A stretch of DNA of 64,000 bases from Rostratula benghalensis. Its lineage: Eukaryota; Chordata; Aves; Charadriiformes; Rostratulidae. Positions 35,401-46,500 of this stretch are shown one piece after another. The translations under genes and the position numbers were made by a program. The stretch's first letter is position 1. Each line of letters begins with the position of its first letter. The stretch lies in NCBI GenBank assembly GCA_013399305.1, contig VXAI01000004.1:1403768-1467767 (forward strand). The letters are read 5' to 3'. Below the pieces are notes generated by a model that did not search any database, was not told where the DNA came from, and worked only from the letters and a program-made list of their open reading frames with translations.

Positions 35401-38148
35401 GCAGTGTAACAGCTCTGTGCACACATGGATTTTAAAAGCCAGGCAAGTTTAACCCTTATAGCTCGGGGTTAGATGTGTCACTGTGGTTGTGGGAGCGGGT
35501 AGCTCTTACAAGTTGCACTGCATTTGTGGCTTTTTAAAGATGGGACCAATTTAAATCTTGCCACAGGTGGTACTGTTTATGATTCCTAGATCCTTATGTG
35601 GGAACAGAAGAAACAAAGTGAGGAGCTGAGAAGAGTCGGGAGAGTTGAAGTCCAGAGACAGGCGAGTGGGAGCAACAGCAAGAGGTAGGAGGCATTTGTG
35701 GGTCTCTGTGGTAGTGGAGAGCCATTCAGGGCATTGAGAGAGAAGCCACAAAGCTGTGGCAAGATGACATTGTCAAATTGGTGTGACATTGTGCAGGCCA
35801 GGAATAGAAAAACCATGACTGAGCCCAGCAGCTGACCCAAACTGCTTCGTGGAGGTAGTTCTGGCCTGTGTTGTACCAGCAGTGCTGTGGTGGGTCCGTG
35901 GCCTGGCTGACCAGCCCTCCCAGAGCTGTCTCATGGGGATTTGTTTGTTCTGTGCCAGCTTTCCATGGGTCACTATCCTTGTATGCTGGGGACACAACCA
36001 GCAATACCCATGGGGATATTTGCCACGTTTGGACCTCTTCTTGCTTTTCTATCATCTGTAGCAATCCTGCTCCTCCTATGTGCCTGCCTGTTTGCTGGAT
36101 GTAGCCTTTCTTACCCTAGATCCCAACTAACCCACATCAACCACTTCGCCTTACAGCCTGGCACCCCCAGCCAGTCCTTGCTGGAAACGTGCCGGGAGCT
36201 CTGCTACTGTGGTAGGACTTTTGCCTCACTGGTATTATGAAAAGATGCACAAGAGCCAACCCCCAACTCTTTCCTAAACTATCTGGATACCCTGAGATGT
36301 GAAAATGTGTGGTGTGGGTCCTGCACTCACACATCCCCCCCCTGGGGGCTGTTGTCAGTCATTACCTGAGTCCTTGGGTGTCCCGTGTGATCTACTCACA
36401 CACTGCGAGCCTGCAGTGAGACCCAGAGACACCATCTGGAGAGAACAGAGCTGTGTGTGCTCTGACAGCTCCTGGAAAGCAGGAGCTCTTGTTGAAGGAG
36501 ACCAGCATGGCAACTACTGAGCCAGGAGAATGTACAGGTGGAAGATTGTGTCTATGACTTTCTGCTGTGTCAAATTAATGTTGTCAAATGACTCGGCAGT
36601 CATCAGATCTGATCCACCTGGAGCCCTCCCCTGCATGGAGGGGGAGCTGCTGGTCTGGGACTCACTCACTCCTGGCCTCCAGCAGCCCAGGGATTCACCA
36701 CCTCCCTGGTGATGTCCTACAGCCCAGCTTTCCTCTAGGAGGAAAGGAGGTTGCCTGAGCCATTGGCTGGGGAGGGAGCTTCTCTCAGTTTAATTTGAAG
36801 TTTCAGTTGTTGTTGGGAGCACTGTGGGAGTAAAGGAGTTATGGTGGGATGAGCTGTTGCTGTTTCTTGCTGTTAATACCAGCGACGTTATAATTTTTGT
36901 GCCTGTAAAAATGCCTGGAGCAGAGGGCGGACCCTCTTGGAATTAGCAGCAGTTTGATTTTTGTTTTTTGGTTTTTTAGGGGTTTTTTTATACACTGAAA
37001 GGAACAAACGGGCTGGAAAGCAAGCAACCTTGGCTTCTGTCTGTCCTCCTCCCAGGAAAGCACTCGCTTTGGAAAGTCCCTGCAGCTCTGCAGAGTGTGA
37101 AAGACAGCTTACAAAAAGGACGAACACACAGACGCGCAACACATGCACCGCCTCCCCAAAGTAAAAAGCAGCTGCTGGAAGTAAGAGCGAGGCTAATGTG
37201 GGGATGAAGGCATTTATGCAGAGCAGAGGTGGAGAATATTGGCTCCATGGAGTGGGCAGAAGTGTCCTAATGAATGAGCAGCCTGATGTGGAGCTGCTTC
37301 GAACAACAAAGAGGGAAGGAGGGTGTTAGGATTTGATAGTACAGACTTCGGAAAAAATGAGAAGCTGAAAAGAGAAGGAAATCATGGCTAATTTAAAACT
37401 GCCTTGGAGAAGCAGGTGGGAGGAAGACCTTGAACATTTGCTATAGTGTGATTTGAAAGTAAGGAAATGGAAAAACAAGGGTTGGAAGGCAGAGCAAGGG
37501 AGGGCTCGTCTCCTGCTCGCTTTTCAAAATGAACAATGCTGACTCTTGTAAAGAACATTAAGGATTTTCTGAGAAAATGCAGAGCTCCTAGAGTGAACCG
37601 GCCTAAGGGAAGGTCTGAGGAAAAAGCATGAAGGCAGTGGCTCCCAGAAAAAATGACGATGATGTGATGAGTCAGAAACACTTTCGGTTGCACTGAAATA
37701 TTTACTCTTTGTCTGCCTGCATCGCCAAAGCCCACATCAAGAAATGAGGGCAACCCTTCTTGGACAGGTTAGAGTTATGCTATCAGGTGGTGCTAAGGGG
37801 ATAAGTAACAGCAGCCAGAGAAGCTTTATCAGTTCTTCCTGCTGTTACTTGCTTTGGACCAAATTCGTATTGACTCGGTTGGGCGTGCTCTGGGGTGACC
37901 GAGCGTGGAGCCCGGACACCTCTCCCCAGTACGCCTGCACTGCCTGTTTTCATGTGCTTAACTTGACAGAGGTGACAGCTCCATTATGCAAGGCGCATGT
38001 GACAGTGGCACCACGTCTCTCTTGAAATCTTGCCCAGGTCCATATCTCATATTTTATACAAAGAGAGTGAGGGCCATCCAGAAAAAATAGACGCAAGCCG
38101 CCAATACAATCACTTTCAATACATTCTCCTTTTCTCAACCCCCCCCCC

Positions 38149-38173
38149 NNNNNNNNNNNNNNNNNNNNNNNNN
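38149..38173. other. Assembly gap (25 N) inside poly-C
   Basis: The gap is bordered by C runs on both sides, so it is a poly-C tract that could not be sequenced through. Confidence 1.
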
Positions 38174-38338
38174 CCCCCCCCGAACATCTCTCCAAAGTAA
38201 TCAGAGCTGTTAAATAACACTTATTCTGTGTGGAGGAAGTACAGCACGATGGGACTGCTGGCCTGTGCCAAGGAAAACACTTGGACTTGCTTGGCCTGTA
38301 ACAATGGACCAAACTGAAGGAAACTGGAGGTCTGTGCT
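38174..38338. other. Unique non-coding sequence
   Basis: A short stretch between the poly-C gap and the G-rich tract. Nothing recognisable is present. Confidence 0.5.
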
Positions 38339-38365
38339 GGGGGGGGGGAGCGGGGGGCAGTGGGA
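38339..38365 (+). other. G-rich tract, quadruplex-prone
   Basis: Ten G residues, then AGC, six G, CAGT and GGG. The long runs can be divided into four G tracts, so a G-quadruplex is possible on the plus strand. Confidence 0.5.
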
Positions 38366-39964
38366 CCTAGTGGCAGTCCCGCGGGAGGACAGGCGTGCAT
38401 CCAGAGAGCCTGTCTGCTCAATAGTGTCTGCCAGCAGCCAAGCCCAATTCAGGTCATGTGAGCAGAGCACTGCCACCATGCAGCAGGTTTGTGGCAATCA
38501 GTCAAATCACAGTGGTTTCACTGAGGGGAGCATTTAGACTTTCTTTGCAAGAGTAAACGCATCCTTTTTTTATTTTTTTAAATTTTTATTTCTCCCCTGC
38601 TACTCCAAATATTACCTGCTCATATTTGACAAATAGTCAGTATTTCTGAAACACTGTTCATGACCCCATCACCAGTACTGAATAGAAATGTAGCACTATG
38701 CATGTAAAGGCTTTAAAGCTTGGAGTACAAGGATGAACTGAAGAAATCCTTTAAGGACTGTATCTGTTCGTTCTCATATTCTGCCTCCACCTTTCCTGTG
38801 CAATATTAAATGTCCCTGTCCCTAACCAGACTGTCCCTGTCCAGCTCAGCCATATCCCACTCTGATGGGTATGTAGATCTTCCAACATCTATCCTCAAAT
38901 GTCTGTTCTGTAGAATGAGTATTTCGCAGACCAGACTAGAGGCCAGCTTGGCCCAGGATGGGAAAGCAGGGAGGCAAGCAGCCCACCTACCACAGGCTGC
39001 TGGATGGAGACTGCTTGTTACGTAGGGCCAGATGATATTCTCTGCTGCAACAACCACAACATCATGGCACTCATGCAGAGACCCATCACAAATATGTCAT
39101 GCATCCTGTGGAGAGCCATTGCATCCCTAATACACCACTTTCACGTATAAATTTTGGTTTAAAAAAGAGTAGTATTTGGCCTATATGCTTTATACTAGCT
39201 GTGCATTCCTGGTGATAGGAGGGGAGGGCTTCAACTGCATCAGAGATTTTATATGTGAAAATAGATTTAATGAGGCTCTCAAAGCTCACAGTCGTTTTCT
39301 TGCACTTTTTGTGGAGCAGGAGGTGAAAAATATAGATTTGATTAGAATTTCTGGATTTGTTCTGATAAAAGACATCTTTGTCTTCCCATCCTCATGTGAG
39401 GAGACATTTTGGCTCCTGTGTTTCTTTTCTCTACCTCTGCACGTGAAACAGAACATTAGGTCTGAAACCTTCCTTTAGGTCTATCTGCAAAGGTATTTAT
39501 CCCCAGTCTTCAGGTGCCCTCAGTCATCTGCAGTCTCCAGCACTGTTGTTCCTGTCTATGGCTGTGCATGGGGCAGCCCCGCTCCCTGCAGCCAGTCCCC
39601 GTGTAGTAGAGGACTGCTGCAGCAGGGCTCCCTGCTGGGCTTCTGCATTCCACTGGCCACTCTTGTGGATTGTGTGAGAGCTCATGTGGTGGCCTACATG
39701 CAAGCAGGGCATGTCATGGTACTTAGTTGGAAAGGGGGACACTTATAGGAATTGATATAGGCTGAGGTGGTCTCCTGCTGGGATTGCCCCTGCCTGCAAA
39801 GAGCAGGGTGAGGATGTGGTGTTTGGAGAACTGGCATTGTGCCCAGGCAGGGCTTCTCGATGTCCCAGACCTGCTACATGGGGTGAGTTCCTGATGCCCT
39901 GGAGGCAGGAGCAGGACAGGAGGAATGGCTGAAACACCAGCCGCTGACAGCCTTATTTTGGTCA
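38366..39964. other. Unique non-coding sequence, no gene recognised
   Basis: Only short frames and no recognisable repeat family. A T/A-rich patch lies at about 38563-38590. Confidence 0.5.
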
Positions 39965-40040
39965 ATGTCCCGCTGAAGTCAATGGGATATTGCTCCAGGA
40001 AAAACTGGATAAGAATCTGGGGATTTGGCAGTGGGAGAGG
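39965..40040. repeat. Ancient amniote interspersed repeat fragment
   Basis: The sequence contains CTGAAGTCAATGGGATATTG, and a little further on GGGGATTTGGC. This combination (a 'gaagtcaatgggagttttgcc' core followed by 'ggatttggc') belongs to a very old repeat common in turtles, crocodilians and birds. I do not recall its library name with certainty. Only about 75 bp remain. Confidence 0.5.
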
Positions 40041-43000
40041 TTCTGTCTTCTCACTGTTTATTCCCTGAGTGGAGCCCTAACCCACTGTTTGTGACTTCAT
40101 GATCATTTCCAGAGCCTGTGCTAATGATGTCATACCCGGGGGATTCTGGCTTCAGGTGGGAAATTAACAGCAGGAGCAGATGAACTCTTTAATAAACAAA
40201 GTTCCTGTTTTCATGCAAATGTCTTAGAAATAAGTAATGAGGGGAGTGAGAAATACATAAATTTATGGTATAGAAGCAACGCTGTTTGGAAACAGACTTT
40301 TTATGAGTTTTCCAAGAGGCGCCAGCTGCTCTTTAATGTTTTCATTTAAGAGTTTTATGTATGAAAGCTGTAGCTTGTGTAAACAGCAAGGCTGAGAAAG
40401 TTGCAGGGATTGTTGTTAATGGTGAACCTAACGGGCTGGAGATTTGGCTCAGAAAAGATGGTAAGTGTTGATGTTTATTCAGAGTGAAGGTTTTCATGGT
40501 GGCTGGATGATGCCTTTGATGTCCCTGTTGTTCTCTGGGCTCTTCTGCACATGCCCCTTGCTCTCATGACCACCCCCAAAACCCCCCTTGTCCCTCCTTC
40601 CTCCTGAGACCTGGGAGAAGGTGGCACGAGAGAATGGGAAACCCTTCAGCTGGGTTTCCCAGCCCCTTCTCCCCTGCACTGCAGCTCCTCATCTCTCAGG
40701 GAGGCCAGACCTCCTTCTCTCCTGAGGAGCAAGCCCCAGGTTAGTAGGTGGCCCCATCCCTGCCCCACCACTCTGTCCTCGGCTGTGGAGGCAAGGCTCG
40801 GCTCCTGCGATGGCATGGCAGAAATGCACACCAGTCCTCCCATCGCCCTCTCTGCCCTGGTACTCTCTGCCCTCACCAAGAGCCATTGCTGATCTGCCTC
40901 TATATATCTGCTATTTTGGGGAGTGCCTATTGTGCACTCCAATTAATGTTTTTGCTGGAGAGAGTGCCGGAGCCTGTGCCACAAATATCTTTGTGTACGT
41001 TCTTCTGGTGGACTCCCTTTGTTTGGCAATTAGCTCTCCAGGGGTGGAATGCGTGGTGCCATATTAGAAAAAATAAATAAAGTCCCTTCAGCAAGGGCAG
41101 CAGGCAGGAAGCAGGCAGCTGCATGCCCAGCGCTTCCCAAGGAGGACCTGAGCAGTGATCCGTGGTGCCTGCTGCTCTCCATCTTGCTCTCATGTTTTTC
41201 TGCAGCAGCTTTCTGTTTGCTCATCTACAGGAATACTCTGCATCTAGCCTGCCTGTTTTTGAAAAGGTGACTGCTGATGACAGCTAAGATAACAAGAGGG
41301 TGGTTTGGTTTTTGTTTTTTTTTTTGTCTTCATGATAACGCCTCCAGTTCTATTAATAAAATCCTGAATCTGACTCGTCCTTCTGAGAACTCCAGGCCCC
41401 TCTTCACCCATTCAGATCTGTATTTTTAAGCTGCTGTAGGTGGATTGTCGACAATGGTTGTTATGCAAACCCTGAGTGCTGGCTTCGGGAGCTTCTTGGA
41501 AACCTGCAATGAGTAATCTTTATGTTTTTGACAGGTCTACGAGGAGGGAGGAGGTGCAGTTTTGCTGAAGATAGGTTGACAAAATAAGTGTCAATTCATG
41601 ACAAACCAACTGCCAAAAATACTCACATCAAACACTGGAAATAATTAGCACATGATGTGACAGAACATCTCTGAGGCTGGAGAGCACACCGAGGACACAG
41701 CTTTGTGCTAGTAAACTGACATTTTAACCTGGGGTTTTTTTATTATTTGGGTCAGGAGAAATTATCAGGTCCTTTGCTCTCCAGTGTTACTTGTAAGTTT
41801 GGTGGTGTTTTTTTAACCCATAGGCAGCGGCTGTACTTGAAAGATGAGCTAGGTATGCTCATTTTTCTAGCTTGTTGCGTGAAGCAAGCTGTCATCACAT
41901 GAGACCTGATTAATACTGTGAGGTCCTAGAGGTGTGAGATGGCTATCAAAATTTGAGGAACTCTGGTCAGTACTAACGTGGACTGCGGAAGCTTCTGAAA
42001 TCAAAGTCGCAGTCCTGTGGTCCAGTGGTCTGTCAGTAGGCTGATACTTTGGGAAAAAACATTTGAAGAAAAGTTTCCCTGAACAGAGCATCAGCTACTG
42101 TTAACTCTTTTTGTACACAGTCCACATTGGAAGTCTAACATGCAAGCCTTTAGATGCTGATCTGAGCTAAATGGGGAGAGAAGGTCTTTCCTGGGAAGGG
42201 GACTTGCAGCAACACGAGTACCCTCCCCAGGCTGCAGTGCATTTGGGTGGATCACCATGTGGCACTGTTTGCCATTTGCCCCAAAGCCCTCACATCATAT
42301 GCTTGCTGGACCTAGGAAGTTTGACTTTGCACTACCTGTTTCCTGACTGCAATGATACATTATGCAATGAGTGACTCCTGTGGCTACAGAGCACCCCAGC
42401 AGCAGATGGGGTGCAGGAGCCACCACAGCCCTGTGATGGCCACCTTGGTCACGGCTCATGCCTCTGATACCCAGGATAAGTCTCCTAGTAGTTTTTAACA
42501 GCATCAGCCAAAGTGGAACAGGCTCATCTCAGTTTACTTTCTGAGGTGCCAAGGTCTTCTTGTTGACAGCTCACATTGCTATCACACCCCCAGCCCTCCT
42601 CAAAGCAGACTTGCATTTGGCAGAGGTCTTGAGGTGTCTGCCTGTAGCACGGCTGCATGGATGTGACCCTGGGGTCAGCAGCCCCTGAAGGGCACAGCAC
42701 CAGGTGCCACATATTACCTTACACTGCTCTTCTCTGTAAAGCACCCTGTGCCATTGTCAGCATTGTCACACCCAAGTACCCATAACAAGCTGCATCTTTG
42801 CATCACACTGGTAGTCACAAGGAAGCAATACCCGGGAGTCCAACGGGTGGAAAGCCCCATCTCTGTGCACAAGCCTTGCTTATTACTACACTGTAGCTCA
42901 CAGAACTTCAGAAGGCGATCCATTGTGTGAATCAGTGTTTTCTAATGCTGAGAGTCTCCACGCTCCTGCTAGTCTGCTACTTCCATCGCTTGCCTCTCAA

Positions 43001-43360
43001 GTGAGTCAACAGCCATCTGTGCATTCTGAAAATCAAATAACTTCTGCTTTAAGAGTGCTTTTTGTCATTTATAATGAATCCCTCCGCATCACCCTATGTG
43101 GTACCTAGTGATGTCCAAGATGAAATCAGGAGGAAAGAGTATGATCTGAAGCCACCCACAGCAGCCTGGTATCACGTTTCCGTCTCAGCTGCACTTCAGC
43201 AAGCCAGCTGAAATGAGGCAGTTTTCTCTGTGCTTGATGCCAAACACTACTCTCACTGAAGCAGAGGGAAAATTTGTTTTTCCCTAAATAGGAATGATTT
43301 GGCCTTTGGTGGTGCTTAACTGGAAAGAATCCAGCACTTTTTTGATCTTGTCAGAGTGGC
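40041..43360. other. Unique non-coding sequence, no gene recognised
   Basis: Ordinary unique sequence with a T-rich run near 41310-41325. Frames are short and overlapping. Nothing is supported as a gene. Confidence 0.5.
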
Positions 43361-43364
43361 TGAG

Positions 43365-43450
43365 ATGGTCATAAATCAGGAGGGCTGCTCCAGAAATATT
43401 TTCCCTGGGTTTGATTCTCCATCCCACCATGCTGGTATAATGAAAAGAAA
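43365..43450. repeat. Possible ancient interspersed repeat fragment
   Basis: ATAAATCAGGAGGGCTGCTC and TTTGATTCTCCATCCCACC followed by CTGGTATAA resemble two motifs of an ancient sauropsid repeat ('gtaaatcaggagtaactcc' and 'tgattctcc...accagtgtaa'). The order and spacing are not ideal, so the call is weak. Confidence 0.3.
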
Positions 43451-43535
43451 AATTGGGCCCACCACTGGTTTAATTTTACAGATAACCACTCTCTTTCCAG
43501 GCAATCTTTGTGATTAATTTTTCTCACAGCCTGTC

Positions 43536-43558
43536 TTTTTTTTTTTTTTTTTTTTTTT
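43536..43558 (+). repeat. 23-base T homopolymer
   Basis: The longest single-base run in the window. It could be the decayed poly-A tail of a minus-strand insertion, but the neighbouring sequence matches no element I know. Confidence 0.95.
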
Positions 43559-46500
43559 CTTTCAGAGGGGAGTGTGTGGGGTGTTTCATAGGGCCTGTTC
43601 AGTTTTTTTTACCCTCCTCTCTCCTTCCATATGGGGAAGAATAAAGTGAAGAAACAACATTTTCAGAGAAGAAAGACTTGGAAAGAGTTGCTGTTTTCTG
43701 GGAGTCTGCTACAGCTGTTAATTTGTGGAAAACCTCAGTGGAAAGTAAGCAATATGGCAGCATCACTTTACACGAGAATTCAGCAGTGGCCTCATTCCAA
43801 ACCGTGGCTGATTTAGGTTCTTGGCTTGCACAGCCAAAGCTTCATGTAGTGTCATGCTTTTTTTTATAGATAATGTTGATGCAGCTGTGGAAGGCTCTGA
43901 TGTTCTTTTTTTTTTTAACGTGGAATTGTCGTCATTCAATCAAGCTTAAGCATTGTGGAGCTGTGATGTTGTTTGTCTTTGCCTGTTAGATGTTGGCGGG
44001 TGAGCCTGAGATGGGCTGAGAAGTTGTTTGGGAAAGAAGCAAAGCCTCCCTCCCTTCTTCCTTGCCTCCTTCACAGAAATGCACACAGATCCAAACTCAT
44101 ATCCAAAAAGGCAGGGATTCTTGAGAAAATTTGGAGCTGGGCTTAAACATTGTGGGCTGGGCCCCTTCTGCCTCTCCAGAGCACGCACGCTCTCCTCTTC
44201 CTGTAGACTTTGTTTCTCTCCAGCATTTGTCATGCACAGTTGGTGGCATATCAAGATTTTGAGTACTGTACTGAGTGCCGTAACCTCTTTTTCTTGGATG
44301 GACATTTTGTTTGTGGAGAATACAGCATGGTACTCAGTTGTCCAGGCAGAAATGAACATTGAGGAAAATCTCAGCTATGTGACATCGATTAGATCAGAGA
44401 TAGTAGAAATGTCCTATTATTCAAACCTCTCCAGTAGATGAAAGAGCTTTTGACAATTTGTTTTGCTGAAAAACCCTGCAATTCATTTGGCATGGATTAG
44501 ATGACCTATCAGAGATTAGAAAAGGGGGAAAGGGTTTCTAATTGTCAGCCCAGCTGTTAACTTGTGGAGTATCAGTGAGTGGTAGCACAAGGCGACTCCT
44601 TCAGAGATTTCTGTGATTATGGTTCACATGTATATTGCAACGTGGACCTGTAGCCTTCTGCATGGAGTGTTGCACAATCTTCCTGCTCCCAGGTAGAGCA
44701 TTAGTAAGCGCTGGACCAACTGCTGCTTCACAGCTCTGCCTCCTTTTCCAAGTCAGGCTTTTATGAATGGGTAAGACCCATTTTTATAATTTTTTTTCCC
44801 CAGTGCTACCTTGTCACATAATGACTGATTCACTCACCTCCTTATCTCTGAGCCATATGACTTTGATTGCATCTTCCTTGCCAATTTGGCTAAGTATCTT
44901 GTTTCTTTTCCCGAGGGCAAATTAGGGCAGAATCCTTGAAGCCTTAGAGTTTCCCCGCAGCATCTGGAAAGAAAAGGAAAACCGGAGATGGGCCAGAAAG
45001 AGTCAGGCAGAGAAAGATGAAAGAATTTGGAGGCAGGAAGTATTCGCTCTTGGAATGAAGCTTCCTCCTGACTGGCCTAAGGCAGAGCAATTTACTCTTT
45101 TCTGCAATATGCAGAATGGCCCAGCCCCTGTTCTTAGGAGTAAACATTTCAGAGGTGCCTGAGGGGCCACCCTATTTATATTTTTATAAGCTACTTCATC
45201 CCCTTTGAATCCTGGGCTACAACTCCATTGCCAGTATCTATTGGAGCTACCTTGAAGTAAGGCAGTGTCTTGTGGAGATGCCTAACCTAGGCTGAAGAAA
45301 TTTAGCTGCTAGAAGTAGTTTACCCGCAGCAGTGCATTTGTCAGATCATTATACCTGCCTGCTGCCATTCCTTGCCCCGTGCCAAGTCCTGTTTAAATCT
45401 GTCTGTGGCCCACAGCTGGGACTCTCAATGCTGCAAAGATTTTGCTGCCGTCCTGGCTTCTCCGTAGCTGCTGGCTGAGGCTGAAGGACCTAAATGCTGG
45501 AGTCAGGGTAACGCATGGGGTTTGGGAGCTGGTTGGTACTTTTGAAAGCTTTTTGTAGGACTGAACCCATGTTCCCTACTAGCACTGGTAAACGCTTTCC
45601 TGTTTTTCTCTGTCCCCTTGAACTCACACCGCAGCCCTAACTGACTGTCGTGTTCTGATTTTAATGACAGAGCAAAGGTGCCAAAATATTTCAGTAGCTC
45701 CCTTAGGAACATCTGCAACTTCTTTAGCTAGTATTTTCACAGCTGGCCATAACTTTATTGTATTTTTGAGTGCTAATAGTAGTGAATCTGGGATCCTGAA
45801 GGAGAACAATGGCTAATTTCCCTTGTATCAGGATTACAAAAAGCTATGCTAGCACCTTTGAATAAATGCCCAGGAACAGAGCTAAGGAGGAGTTTGTCAT
45901 TTGAAAGACAAAGTTGCTAAACTCCAGGAAAAGCTTAGGCTGGCCTTCAGACTTAGAATAAACTTTGTGTTTGGAGCCATCAGGATCAAAATGTATAGAC
46001 AACTCAAATGACAGAGCTGCTGCTGAGGCTCACTCTTCATGAGTAGTAGGAGTGCCATCTGATCACTGCCTCCGATGCAGTTTCTGTCATCTTTCATGAA
46101 AATGGGAAGAGTAAAACCTCGCACCTCTAATGTGATACCAAGGTCTGGGAACAGGATCTAGGTCTGAGAATTTGAACTTCCACCTAGCAAAAATTCTGCA
46201 GACCTTTAATTGCTGCTCTGATTTATTATCTGCTAGCCATGCAATGAAAATAAGCTGAAGGTGTTTAATCATTGTATCAACCTGTCACTCATAATCTTTG
46301 TACTGTACCTCTTCACTCCCTCTATTGATCTAGCAAAGTATGAAAAAAACCCCAAAATCATGCTGGAAAGCTTACTATTTGATTTAACCACTAACAGTCT
46401 ATTAAAACTAAAGAACTTTTAGACTGAGATCTCTACCCAGTTGTGGGTTTTTTCCCCCCCTGCAGTGGCATAGTCTTTAACTCCTGCTGGTGTGGAGTTG

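Larger units (their letters stand above)
30839..38148. other. Unique non-coding sequence, no gene recognised
   Basis: There are no recognisable exons or repeats. Simple features include a G-rich stretch (31602-31636), an 18-base T run (32456-32473), a TA-rich patch (about 32923-32936) and an A run (about 34661-34677). Opposing frames of 109 and 145 codons at 33.95-34.40 kb have no recognisable domains. Confidence 0.5.
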
